From positions 1-64,000 of the forward strand of contig NZ_JAIWIA010000038.1 in NCBI RefSeq assembly GCF_020176695.1: a stretch of DNA of 64,000 bases, given 5' to 3'. This DNA is from Massilia sp. MS-15 (GTDB lineage: Bacteria; Pseudomonadota; Gammaproteobacteria; Burkholderiales; Burkholderiaceae_D). The notes under the pieces were generated by a model that had not been told where the DNA came from, made no database searches, and saw only the letters and a program-made list of their open reading frames with translations. The translations under genes were made by a program, and so were the position numbers. This document shows, piece by piece, positions 53,354-63,200 of this stretch; the first letter of the stretch is position 1, and the number at the start of each line of letters is the position of its first letter.

Positions 53354-54753
53354 AGGCGCGCGCGGCCCATACCTACTCGAGCCGGCGGCGCCTGGTCGTC
53401 ACCACGCTGCTGTGCATCGTCCTGATCTTCAGCGGCATCGGCGTGGTGGCCCAGCTGGTGGCGCGCCACGAATCCGAGGAGCTGTTCAGTGCGCGCCTGG
53501 CCACCTCGGCGCGGGTGCTGGAAGCGCTGGTGGCGCAGCCGCTGGCGAGCGCGTCGCTCGCGCAGCCACTGGTGATCCGGCTGCCGCCCGAGCTCGAGAG
53601 CGCGGCCAGCGACGCCCCCGAATCCGTGGGGCACCGCTACGAGACCAAGATCGCCTTCCAGGTCTGGCGCGAGGATGGCGTCCTGCTGGCCCGGTCGGCC
53701 TCCGCGCCGGACGAGGCGCTGGCGCCGCTGGCCCCTGGTTTCAGCGTCCACCAGGTGGGCGATACCCTGTGGGAAGTGTTCGCCCTGCGCTCCGGCCGCA
53801 CCTGGGTGATCACTGCGGAAAAGGAAGAGGTGCGCGACGAGCTGGCCGAATACATCGGCATGTCGATCACCGCGCCCCTGCTGGTGGGCGGCATCCTGAT
53901 GCTGGTGGCCGTGAATGTCGTCCTGCTTTACAGCATGCGGCCGCTCAAGGAGCTGGCGGCGCGCATCGCCGCCCGCAGCCCCGATTCCCTCGACGGCATC
54001 GCGCTGCCGAAGACACCGGTCGAACTGGCGCCGATCATCCATGAGCTCAACAGCCTGCTGGACCGCATCAAGGCGGCCTTCGCACGTGAACAGCGCTTCA
54101 TCGACGCTGCGGCCCATGAAATCCGCACGCCGATCGCCGCGGTCCAGCTGCACATCGAGAACGCCATGCGCGCGGCGGGCGAGGCCGAGCGTGGAGAATC
54201 GCTGGCGCAGGCGCTGGCCGGTGCGCGCCGCACCAGCAAACTGGCGGAGAACCTGCTGACCCTGAGCCGTATCAGCGCGCGCAGCGACGACTATGCGCCG
54301 CGCCAGGTGTCCCTGCTGGAGGTCTGCCAGGACGTGATCGGGACGCTCGACCCGCTGCTGGAACGGCGGGGCCAGGCCATCAGCCTGGACGCCGAACACG
54401 ATGTGCGCGTCTGGGGCGAGCCCACGCAGCTGCGACGCCTGCTCCAGAACCTGATCGACAATGCGTCGGTCCACGGGACGGCGGCAGGAGAGATCCAGGT
54501 CAGGCTGATGCGTCGCGGCGACCGTGCACTGCTGACCGTGGCGAACGATGGCGCGCCGATCCCCGTTGAGGAGCTGGAGAAGCTGTTTACACCCTATTAC
54601 CGCGCGCCGGGAGCGGCACCCGGCGGCCACGGGCTGGGCCTGGCGATCGTGAAGGAGATCGCTGCCCAGCACCAGGCATCGATCAGCTTGCGCCGCAATC
54701 CCGATGGACAGGGCACGGTTGCCGAAGTCTCGCTGCCGATCGTCCAAAACTGA
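53350..54753 (+). CDS. sensor histidine kinase (QseC/PmrB-like)
   Basis: The 467-residue protein has two membrane helices (about residues 14-36 and 176-197) flanking a periplasmic domain of about 140 residues, a HisKA domain with His256 in HEIRTP, an N-box NLIDNASVHG and a G-box GGHGLGLAIVKE. It is the partner of the upstream regulator (four-base ATGA overlap). The periplasmic domain has no obvious metal-binding acidic cluster like PmrB, so the signal is unknown; the exported TPR protein could take part. Confidence 0.92.
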   Translation: MKARAAHTYSSRRRLVVTTLLCIVLIFSGIGVVAQLVARHESEELFSARLATSARVLEALVAQPLASASLAQPLVIRLPPELESAASDAPESVGHRYETKIAFQVWREDGVLLARSASAPDEALAPLAPGFSVHQVGDTLWEVFALRSGRTWVITAEKEEVRDELAEYIGMSITAPLLVGGILMLVAVNVVLLYSMRPLKELAARIAARSPDSLDGIALPKTPVELAPIIHELNSLLDRIKAAFAREQRFIDAAAHEIRTPIAAVQLHIENAMRAAGEAERGESLAQALAGARRTSKLAENLLTLSRISARSDDYAPRQVSLLEVCQDVIGTLDPLLERRGQAISLDAEHDVRVWGEPTQLRRLLQNLIDNASVHGTAAGEIQVRLMRRGDRALLTVANDGAPIPVEELEKLFTPYYRAPGAAPGGHGLGLAIVKEIAAQHQASISLRRNPDGQGTVAEVSLPIVQN

Positions 54754-54905
54754 GGGCGCCGGCCCATTTCAGCGCCAGCCAGGTCTGCCGGAACTTCTTG
54801 CGAACCGGTATCGGCAGGCCTGGGTGCCGGGCACGATTGTGGCGGCCGGGCGCGCAGAATTTCATTTCCAGTTTACAATGTCGCGCATAATTGACGAGCC
54901 TCATC

Positions 54906-56114
54906 ATGCCGAGCCCACGTTTTTCTTCCCGCAGACTTTCGTTCGCCCGCTTTCTCGCGGCAGGACTGCTGCTGGCCATGTCCGCCTGGCCTGGCGCACA
55001 GGCAGCGGCGCCGGTGCGCATCGGCCTCGATGCCGAATTCGGCCTCGACAACAGCACCTCGGCCCAGGCCGTCGAACTCGGCCTGCGCGCGGCCATCGGC
55101 GAGATCAACCGCGCCGGCGGCGTGTTGGGCGGGCGGCCGCTCGAACTTGTCACCAAGGACCACCGCTCGATCCCGGCGCGCGGCATCCGCAACATCGAAG
55201 AGTTCGCGCGCATGTCCGACCTGGTGGCCGTCTTCGGCGGCAGGTTCAGCCCGGTGATCATCGAAGAGCTCCCGACCCTGAAGGCGACCCGTACCCTGTT
55301 CATGGCGGCCTGGTCCTCGGCCGACGCCATCGTCGACAACGGCATGCAGCCGAACTACGTGTACCGCCTGTCGCTGCGCGACAGCCTGGCCATGCCCAAG
55401 CTGCTGGAGACGGCGCGCAAGCGCGGCCTGCACCGGGTCGGGCTGCTGCTGACGAATACCTCCTGGGGCCGCAGCAACCTGGCGGCGGCGGAAAAATTCG
55501 TGGCCGCCAACAAGGGCGTCCGCATCGTGCAGACCGCCTGGTACAACTGGCGCGACCAGACCCTGGTGGCGCGCTACCGTACCCTGCGCGCGGCCGGGGC
55601 CCAGGCGGTGGTACTGGTCGCCAACGACGACGAGGCGGCGGTGCTGGTGCGCGAGGTGGCGGCCCTGCCGGCGGCCGAGCGCATGCCGATCCTGAGCCAC
55701 TGGGGCGTCACCGGCGGCGAATTCGTGCGCCAGGCCGGCCCGGCCCTGAACCAGGTCGACTTCTCGGTGATCCAGACGTTTTCCTTCTTCCAGCTCGACC
55801 GCCAGCGGCGCGAGCGCATCCTGGCCAGCCTGGGCGCCGTGTCCGCGGTGCGCCGCATCGAGGACATCAAGGGGCCGGTGGGCGTGGCCCATGCCTATGA
55901 CCTGATGCACATCCTGGCGCGCGCGATCGACCTGGCCGGCAGCACCGACCGCAAGGCGGTGCGCGACGCGCTGGAGCGCGTGCGTGAACACCGCGGCCTG
56001 ATCAAGACCTATGCGCCGCCGTTCACGCCCACCCGCCACGAGGCGCTCGGCCCGCGCGAACTGCTGGTCGCGCGCTACCGTCCCGACGGCGTGCTGGTAC
56101 CGAGCGCCGACTGA
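54906..56114 (+). CDS. periplasmic ligand-binding protein (LivJ-type)
   Basis: The 402-residue protein has a signal peptide (about residues 10-34, ending AQAAAP) and a type I periplasmic-binding fold: RIGLDAEFGLDNSTSAQAVE, AIGEINRAGGVLGGRPLEL and IEEFARMSDLVAVFGG are the usual opening blocks of LivJ/branched-chain-type binding proteins. No permease or ATPase genes are near. It is two bases upstream of a hybrid histidine kinase, so it probably acts as the ligand sensor for that kinase and not in transport. Start at the ATG 54906; an upstream in-frame ATG at 54891 has no better signal. Confidence 0.85.
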   Translation: MPSPRFSSRRLSFARFLAAGLLLAMSAWPGAQAAAPVRIGLDAEFGLDNSTSAQAVELGLRAAIGEINRAGGVLGGRPLELVTKDHRSIPARGIRNIEEFARMSDLVAVFGGRFSPVIIEELPTLKATRTLFMAAWSSADAIVDNGMQPNYVYRLSLRDSLAMPKLLETARKRGLHRVGLLLTNTSWGRSNLAAAEKFVAANKGVRIVQTAWYNWRDQTLVARYRTLRAAGAQAVVLVANDDEAAVLVREVAALPAAERMPILSHWGVTGGEFVRQAGPALNQVDFSVIQTFSFFQLDRQRRERILASLGAVSAVRRIEDIKGPVGVAHAYDLMHILARAIDLAGSTDRKAVRDALERVREHRGLIKTYAPPFTPTRHEALGPRELLVARYRPDGVLVPSAD

Positions 56115-56116
56115 GC

Positions 56117-58225
56117 ATGGCGTGGTCGATTCCCCGCTCCGGCAGCCTGTCGCGGCGCTTCGCGATCGCCTCGGCGATCCTCGCCGCTTGCGCGGTGCTG
56201 CTGGTGGCGGCGACCTCGCTATGGCTGGGCAACCGCCAGCACAGCGCCGCGCTCGCGCTGCTGGAACAGCGCGAAGCGGCCTTCCATGCGCGCACCGTCG
56301 GCAACGCGCTGAAAATCCTGGCCACGCGCATGGATGAGGTGGCGGCCAGTCCGATCCTGGCCACCGCCCTGGTCGATAGCGCGGGCCGCGAGACCTATCT
56401 CGCTCCCTTCCTGAACGGGCTGCGCCAGATCAACAGTATCCCGGTCCAGGTGCTGTTTACCGATTTCGAAGGCAAGCCGATCGCCGGCAACGGCGGCGAA
56501 GGCTTCGACGCCGAACAGATGGCCTGGCTGCGCGCCAGTATCGACGCCGGCAGCGAGCGCGCGGCCATCTTCATGCGGCCCGAGGGCGCCGAGCTGGCCG
56601 GCGTCAGCCTGCTGCGCTACTCGCGCACCAACACCCCGGAAGGCGCGCTGGTCTACAAACTGAAGATGCGCGACCTGCGGCCCGCCGCCACCAGCGCCCT
56701 GATGTGGAAAGGGCAGGGCGCCGCCAGGGGCGCACCGGACGACGGCGGCATCGTCCTGCCGCTGACGGTGCCGGAACGCTACGCGCACCTGGGCCTGGCG
56801 CTGCACCTCGACACGTCCGGCATCGGCGAGATCCTGGAAACGCCCTGGGAGCAGTACAGCCTGGTCGGCGGCGTGGCCCTGCTGCTGGCCGGGGTCGTGT
56901 TCCTGCTCGGCTCGCGGCTGTCGCTGGGCCTGACCCAGGACCTGCGCCAGCTCGAGCAGTTCGCCGGCCAGCTGGGCGAGCAGGGCATCAGCACCCGCCG
57001 TGCCGAGCTGGCGGGCAGCAGCGAAACCATCAACCTGGCGCGCGCCATCAACGGGATGCTGGACCGCCTGCACCAGCAGCAGGAACGCCTGCAGCGCGAG
57101 CACGCGCGCAAGGACGAGTTCCTGGCGATGCTGGCGCACGAGCTGCGCAACCCGCTGGCGCCGATCAGCAGCGCGGCCCAGCTGCTGCGCGTGCTGTTCG
57201 CCGGCGAGCCGCGCATCCGCCAGGTGAGCGACGTGATCGGTCGCCAGGTTACCCACATGACCCACCTGGTCGACGACCTGCTGGACGTCTCGCGCGTCAC
57301 GCGCGGCCTGGTCACGATCAGCAAGACGGACGTGGACCTGGGCGCGGTGCTGCGCGACGCCGTCGAGCAGGTCGCGCCGGTGGCCGCGGCGCGCCACCAT
57401 CATCTGGACCAGGACATCGCGCCGCAGCCGGTCTTCGTGCGCGGCGACCGCACGCGCCTGATCCAGGTATTCGCCAACCTGCTCAACAACGCCGCCAAGT
57501 ACACGCCGGACGGCGGCCAGCTGGCACTGTCGCTGCGGGTGGAGGGCAAGGAAGCGCTGGTCGAGGTGTGCGACAACGGCATCGGCATCGGCCCCGAACT
57601 GCTGCCGGAGGTGTTCGACCTGTTCATCCAGGGCCAGCGCACGCCGGACCGCGCCCAGGGCGGGCTCGGGCTCGGCCTGACCCTGGTGAAGAAGCTGGTC
57701 GAGCTGCACGGCGGCCGGATCGAGGCGCACAGCGAGGGAGCGGGGCGCGGCAGCCGCTTCGCGGTACGCCTGCCCTGCCTGGCGGCGCCGCGGGACGCGT
57801 CCGCCGCGTCTGGCCAGGCCGGTGTCGTCGGCCAGGCAGTCGGCGGTGCGCGGCGCATCCTGGTCGTCGACGACAACGTCGACGCCGCACGTACCCTGGC
57901 CATGCTGCTCGAGGCCGAGGGCCAGCAGGTGGCGGTCGAACATACGGCCCAGGCGGCGCTGGCGCGCGCCGCGCTGGAAGACTTCGACGCGATCCTGCTC
58001 GACATTGGCCTGCCCGACATGAGCGGACACGAACTGGGCCCGGCACTGGCGCGCCTGCAGCGCGACAGCGGCCGCATCCCCAGTGCGCTGATCGCCGTCA
58101 GCGGCTATGGCCAGGAGCAGGACCGGCGCATGTCGCGCGCGGCCGGCTTTGCGGCCCACCTGTCCAAGCCGGTCGATGCCGCGGTGCTGATGGATGCCAT
58201 CGCGCAGTCGACTGGCGCCGTGTAG
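56117..58225 (+). CDS. hybrid histidine kinase with receiver domain
   Basis: The 702-residue protein has two membrane helices (about residues 16-36 and 253-275) around a large periplasmic domain, a HAMP-like linker, a HisKA domain with the His in MLAHELRNPLAPI, an ATPase domain (NLLNNAAKYTPDGG and GGLGLGLTLVKKLVE) and a C-terminal receiver with the Asp in LLDIGLPDMSG. It pairs with the upstream binding protein (two-base gap). No separate DNA-binding regulator is adjacent. Confidence 0.92.
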   Translation: MAWSIPRSGSLSRRFAIASAILAACAVLLVAATSLWLGNRQHSAALALLEQREAAFHARTVGNALKILATRMDEVAASPILATALVDSAGRETYLAPFLNGLRQINSIPVQVLFTDFEGKPIAGNGGEGFDAEQMAWLRASIDAGSERAAIFMRPEGAELAGVSLLRYSRTNTPEGALVYKLKMRDLRPAATSALMWKGQGAARGAPDDGGIVLPLTVPERYAHLGLALHLDTSGIGEILETPWEQYSLVGGVALLLAGVVFLLGSRLSLGLTQDLRQLEQFAGQLGEQGISTRRAELAGSSETINLARAINGMLDRLHQQQERLQREHARKDEFLAMLAHELRNPLAPISSAAQLLRVLFAGEPRIRQVSDVIGRQVTHMTHLVDDLLDVSRVTRGLVTISKTDVDLGAVLRDAVEQVAPVAAARHHHLDQDIAPQPVFVRGDRTRLIQVFANLLNNAAKYTPDGGQLALSLRVEGKEALVEVCDNGIGIGPELLPEVFDLFIQGQRTPDRAQGGLGLGLTLVKKLVELHGGRIEAHSEGAGRGSRFAVRLPCLAAPRDASAASGQAGVVGQAVGGARRILVVDDNVDAARTLAMLLEAEGQQVAVEHTAQAALARAALEDFDAILLDIGLPDMSGHELGPALARLQRDSGRIPSALIAVSGYGQEQDRRMSRAAGFAAHLSKPVDAAVLMDAIAQSTGAV

Positions 58226-58347
58226 GCGCACACAGGCCATTGCTGCAAACACAAGACTCCGCGATAATCCCGGTTGCCATCCGGACGCACGCGTTCCAAC
58301 CACAGCCATTGCCCATGCCGGCCTGCACACCGGCTCCCCCACACACC

Positions 58348-59592
58348 ATGAAAACAACCCGCCTTTCGTTCATGCCGCTGCCCTTCGCCCTCCTGCTGGC
58401 GCTGTCCGCCCCCGCCGTCCACGCCGCCGCGAACGCGCCCGCGGCGCCGCCGGCGCGCATCGGCGTCGCCTCCTTCAACCTGGCCTGGGCCGGTTCGCAG
58501 CAGGACTTCGACCAGCACGCCGCGGTCTGCAAGGCCGTGTCCTGGTGCGACACCCGTCCGCGCCGCCTGCCTGGCCAGGCCACGCCGAGCGAGGAGGCGG
58601 TGCAGGCGGCGCGCCAGTGCGCGGCCGATACCGAGCGACTGGCGGGCGGCCCCGCGCTGGCGGCGATGATGCCGCCGTGTTCGGCCTACCAGGGCCGCCG
58701 TGGCAGCCCGCCGCCCACCAGCCAGGACTACGCGGCCAAGCTGGCCGGCCTGCAGGCCACCGTCGCCCAGCTGATCGAAGGGCAGGGCGTGGGCGTGATC
58801 GCCTTCCAGGAAGTGCGCTCGGCCGCGGTGGTGCGCACGCTGCTCGGACGCCATGCGGACCGCTTCAGCGTCTGCGACGCCACCCATGACGGCTTCCAGA
58901 CCGTGGCCTTCGCCTGGGAACGCAGCCTGAGTCCCGAGCCGGCGGTGTGCAGCGTCGAGCACGGCCTGGCCGTGAGCGACAATCCGGGCGACCCGGAAGC
59001 GCGCAAGGTGCGCCCGGGCCTGGCGCTGGAACTGCAGTGGCCGGGACGCCGGCTCAGCTTCCTGAACGTGCACCTGAAGTCGAGCTGCGCCAACATCGTG
59101 CCGACGCCCGCGTTCCAGGCACGCCTGCTGGACGATCCGGCTCCCGCCTGCCAGGTCCTGAACCGCCAGGTCGCGCCGCTCGAGCGCTGGCTCGACAGCG
59201 TGGCGCAGCGCAGCCCCGAGTTCGTCCTGCTGGGCGACTTCAACCGCCGCATCGACGAGGAAGAAAAGGCCGCGATCAAGCCGGAGCAGGTACGCAGCGA
59301 CGGCAGCAGTCCGGCCGGCGTGCCGACCCAGGACGCCACCGGCAAGGTGACCAGCCGCTACCTGTGGCAGGAACTGAACGACGGCACCCGCTCGCTGACC
59401 CAGGTGCCGCTGGCCGGTGTCGACCAGGGCTGCCGCGGTTTCACGGGGCTGGACCACATCGTGCTGAGCGATGCGCTCGCGAAGCGCCAGCCGGCCGGCC
59501 TCGGTTCGCGCAAGACCCCCGTGGTGCAGGCGCCGAACCAGCGCATCGAGACCAGCGACCACTGCCCGCGCAGCGTCACGCTGTCATTCTGA
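58348..59592 (+). CDS. exported endonuclease/exonuclease/phosphatase-fold protein
   Basis: The 414-residue protein has a signal peptide (about residues 5-26, ending VHAAAN) and the metal-dependent hydrolase motifs in order: ASFNLAWAG, FQEVRS (metal-binding Glu), NVHLKS, LLGDFNRR and SDHCP (catalytic His). The family includes DNase I, exonuclease III and inositol phosphatases; the target here is unknown. Several Cys pairs suggest disulfides and agree with export. I chose the ATG at 58348 because it directly precedes the signal peptide; 58315 is an alternative. It stands alone after the kinase. Confidence 0.85.
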   Translation: MKTTRLSFMPLPFALLLALSAPAVHAAANAPAAPPARIGVASFNLAWAGSQQDFDQHAAVCKAVSWCDTRPRRLPGQATPSEEAVQAARQCAADTERLAGGPALAAMMPPCSAYQGRRGSPPPTSQDYAAKLAGLQATVAQLIEGQGVGVIAFQEVRSAAVVRTLLGRHADRFSVCDATHDGFQTVAFAWERSLSPEPAVCSVEHGLAVSDNPGDPEARKVRPGLALELQWPGRRLSFLNVHLKSSCANIVPTPAFQARLLDDPAPACQVLNRQVAPLERWLDSVAQRSPEFVLLGDFNRRIDEEEKAAIKPEQVRSDGSSPAGVPTQDATGKVTSRYLWQELNDGTRSLTQVPLAGVDQGCRGFTGLDHIVLSDALAKRQPAGLGSRKTPVVQAPNQRIETSDHCPRSVTLSF

Positions 59593-59624
59593 GCGGATCA
59601 CGCCCTGCTGCAAATGGCGCAAGC

Positions 59625-60101
59625 CTAGAGCGGCAGGGCGGTCTCGTATTTCACTTCGCGCAGCGCCACGCTGGTGTTTAGCTGCGACACCCCCGGCAGC
59701 TTGAGCAGCACGTTGTGCAGCAGGTCGTGGTAGGCGTCCATGTTCGCCACCATCACCTTGACGATGTAGTCCGAGGTGCCGGTCATCTCATAGCATTCCA
59801 TCACTTCGCGGCAAGCCTTCATCTGCGCCTCGAAGGCCTCCACCACGCCTGCCTCGTGCCGGGTGAGCGACACGTGCAGCATGCACACCAGCCCCAGGTC
59901 CAGCTTGCGGCGCTCGAGCAGGGCGGCGTAGCGCCGGATGTAGCCATGTTCTTCGAGTTCCTTCTGGCGCCGCCAGCACGGCGAGGCCGACATGCCGACC
60001 CGCTCGGCCAGTTCGTTGACGGACAGGCGCGCATCCTGCTGCAGTTCGCGCAGGATGCGGATCGAAGCGGGGTCGAGGTAGGATTTGTCCATAATTGGCA
60101 T
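59625..60101 (-). CDS. Lrp/AsnC-family transcription regulator
   Basis: The 158-residue protein has the Lrp helix-turn-helix (LSVNELAERVGMSASPCWRR) and the ligand-binding RAM domain ending VSQLNTSVALREVKYETALPL. Start could be 60101 or the ATG at 60092 (MDKSYLDPASIRIL). It is divergent from the indolepyruvate ferredoxin oxidoreductase gene across a 143-base AT-rich gap, so amino-acid-responsive control of that enzyme is the likely role; this pairing is common in Proteobacteria. Confidence 0.93.
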   Translation of the reverse strand: MPIMDKSYLDPASIRILRELQQDARLSVNELAERVGMSASPCWRRQKELEEHGYIRRYAALLERRKLDLGLVCMLHVSLTRHEAGVVEAFEAQMKACREVMECYEMTGTSDYIVKVMVANMDAYHDLLHNVLLKLPGVSQLNTSVALREVKYETALPL

Positions 60102-60244
60102 TGAATAGAAATTTTTTACCTATTGTGCGGCAAAACCCGGCAAGATAGAAATGTTATTTCCTGCTGCCCGACTATCATCTAGCCCATATACACAAGCCCT
60201 TGCGCGCGCCGTGCGGCGCCGTGGGCAAGCAATGGAGACGATGG

Positions 60245-63200
60245 ATGGGATCGATGCACGAGAACGTGGCCGAGGGTGGGGCGGCGGTACTGGCCGACGG
60301 CGCCTACCAGCTGGATGACAACCTGAAACGCGAACAGGGAAGGGTGTTCCTGACCGGGACCCAGGCCCTGATCCGGCTGGCGCTGATGCAGAAGGCGCTC
60401 GACGAACGGGCCGGCCTGAACACGGCCGGCTTCATCTCGGGCTACCGCGGCTCGCCGCTGGGCGCGGTGGACCAGGAAGTCTGGCGCGCCTCGAAGATCC
60501 TGCAGCAGAAGGCGATCGAATTCCTCCCTGCCATCAACGAAGAGCTGGGCGCCACCGCGGTGCTGGGCACCCAGCAGGTCGGGGGCGACCCGCAGCGCAC
60601 GGTCGATGGTGTATTCGCCATGTGGTATGGCAAGGGCCCGGGCGTGGACCGCGCCGGCGACGCCCTCAAGCACGGCAATGCCTACGGTTCCTCGCCGCTG
60701 GGCGGGGTGCTGGTGGTGGCTGGCGACGACCACGGTTGCGTGTCCTCGTCGATGCCGCACCAGAGCGACCACGCCTTCATGGCCTGGGGCATGCCGGTGC
60801 TGAACCCGGCCAACATCGAGGAATACATGGAATTCGGCCTGTACGGCTGGGCGCTGTCGCGCTTTTCCGGCGCCTGGGTCGGCTTCAAGGCGATCTCGGA
60901 AACGGTGGAGGGCGGCGCGGTGGTGGAACTGCCGCCGGTGCCCGGGTTCAGGGCGCCGGAAGGCTTCACGCCACCGGCCGACGGCCTGCACTACCGCTGG
61001 CCGGACCTGCCCAGCCTGGCCATCGAACAGCGCGTGGCCGACAAGCTGCAGGCCGTGCACGCCTTCGCCGGCGTGAATTCGATCGACAAGCTGGTGGTCG
61101 CGGCGCCCGCCGCCACGCTCGGTATCATCGCCGCCGGCAAGGCCTACCTCGACCTGCTGGAAGCGCTGGCCCGCCTCGGCCTCGGGGTCGAGCGGCTCGA
61201 GGAACTCGGCGTGCGCCTGTACAAGCCGGGCCTGACCTATCCGCTCGAACGGGTCCGCCTGCACGCCTTCGCCGGTGGCCTGCGCGAGATCCTGGTGGTG
61301 GAAGAGAAGGGCGACGTGATCGAAGGCCAGCTGAAAAGCCTGCTCTACAACCTGGCCCAGCAAGCGCGTCCGCAGGTGCTCGGCAAGACCGATGCCGCCG
61401 GCGCGCCGCTGCTGTCGGCGCTGGGCGAGCTGCGTCCTTCGCGCATCGCGCCGGTGCTGGTGCGCTGGCTGGCGCCGCACCTGCCCGCGCTCGGCCTGCA
61501 GGCCCTGCTGCCCCAGTTCTGCCGCGCCGAGGTCCTCTCCAACGGCGCCGACGCCATCAAGCGCACGCCGTATTTCTGCTCGGGCTGCCCGCACAATACC
61601 TCGACCCGGGTGCCGGAAGGCAGCCGCGCGCTGGCCGGCATCGGCTGCCACTTCATGGCCAGCTGGATGGGGCGCGACACCTTCACCCTGACCCAGATGG
61701 GCGGCGAAGGCGTGCCCTGGGTCGCGGCCTCGCGTTTCACGCGCGAGAAGCACGTGTTCCAGAACCTGGGCGACGGCACCTACTACCACTCGGGCTACCT
61801 GGCGATCCGCCAGGCGATCGCGGCGCGTACCAACATCACCTACAAGATCCTGTACAACGACGCGGTCGCGATGACGGGCGGGCAGCCGGTCGACGGCAAG
61901 CTCACCGTGCCGCAGATCGTGCAGCAGGTGCTGAGCGAAGGCGCGGCCCTGGCCGTGGTGGTGACCGACCAGCCGGAGAACTACGCGGACGTGACCCTGC
62001 CGGCCGGCGTGACGGTGCACCACCGCAGCGAGCTCGATGCGATCCAGCGCCGCCTGCGCGAGCTGCCTGGCGTGACGGTGCTGGTGTACGACCAGACCTG
62101 CGCCGCCGAGAAACGCCGCCGCCGCAAGAAGAACAAGCCGGACAACATCGTGTTTCCCGATCCGCCGCGCCGCATGGTGATCAACCCGGCCGTGTGCGAG
62201 GGCTGCGGCGACTGCGGCGTGCAGTCGAACTGCCTGTCGATCCTGCCGCTGGAAACCCCGCTCGGGCGCAAGCGCCAGATCGACCAGGCGTCCTGCAACA
62301 AGGATTACTCCTGCGCCGAGGGCTTTTGCCCCAGCTTCGTGTCGGTCGTCGGCGGGCGCCTGAAGAAGCCGGCCGCCGCGGCACTCGCGCTGGGCCAGCT
62401 GGAACAGATGCTGGCGGCCTACCCGCTGCCGCCCGCCTACGATTTCGCCAAGCCCTTCGAGATGCTGGTGGCCGGCGTGGGCGGCACCGGGGTGGTGACC
62501 GTGGGCGCCCTGATCACGATGGCGGCCCACCTGGAGGGCAAGGGCGCCTCGACCCTCGACTTCATGGGCTTCGCCCAGAAGGGCGGGGCGGTGATGTCGC
62601 ACGTGCGGGTGGCGCCGTCGCCGCGCCAGCTGCACCAGGTGCGCATCGACCTGCAGCAGGCCGACGCCCTGCTGGCCTGCGACCTGGTGGTGGCCGCGAT
62701 GCCGGACGCGCTGGCTGTGATGCGGCGCGGCCATACCCGCGTGGTGGCCAACGAAAACGAGAGCCCGACCGCCGAGTTCACGCGCAACCCGGACGCCGAC
62801 ATTCGCAAGGACGACCTGCTGGCCAAGCTCCAGGATGCCGGCGGACCGCTGCTGCGCCTGAACGCCCAGCAGGTCGCCAGCGCCGTGCTGGGCGACCCGA
62901 TCGGCGCCAACATCCTGATGATGGGCGCGGCCTGGCAGCTGGGACTGGTGCCGGTCAGCCTGCCGGCATTGATGCGCGCGATCGAGCTCAATGGCGTGGC
63001 GGTCGAGATGAACAAGAAGGCCTTCATGCTGGGACGCCTGGTCGCGGCCGACGACAAAGCCGCGGCGCGCCTGGCCCAGCCCGCGAAGGTGGTGCAGTTC
63101 ACGCCGCCCGCTGCGCTGGACGAGCTGGTGGCGTTCCGCGCCGACTGGCTGACGAAGTACCAGGATGCCGCCTACGCCGAGCGTTACCGCGCCGCGGTGG

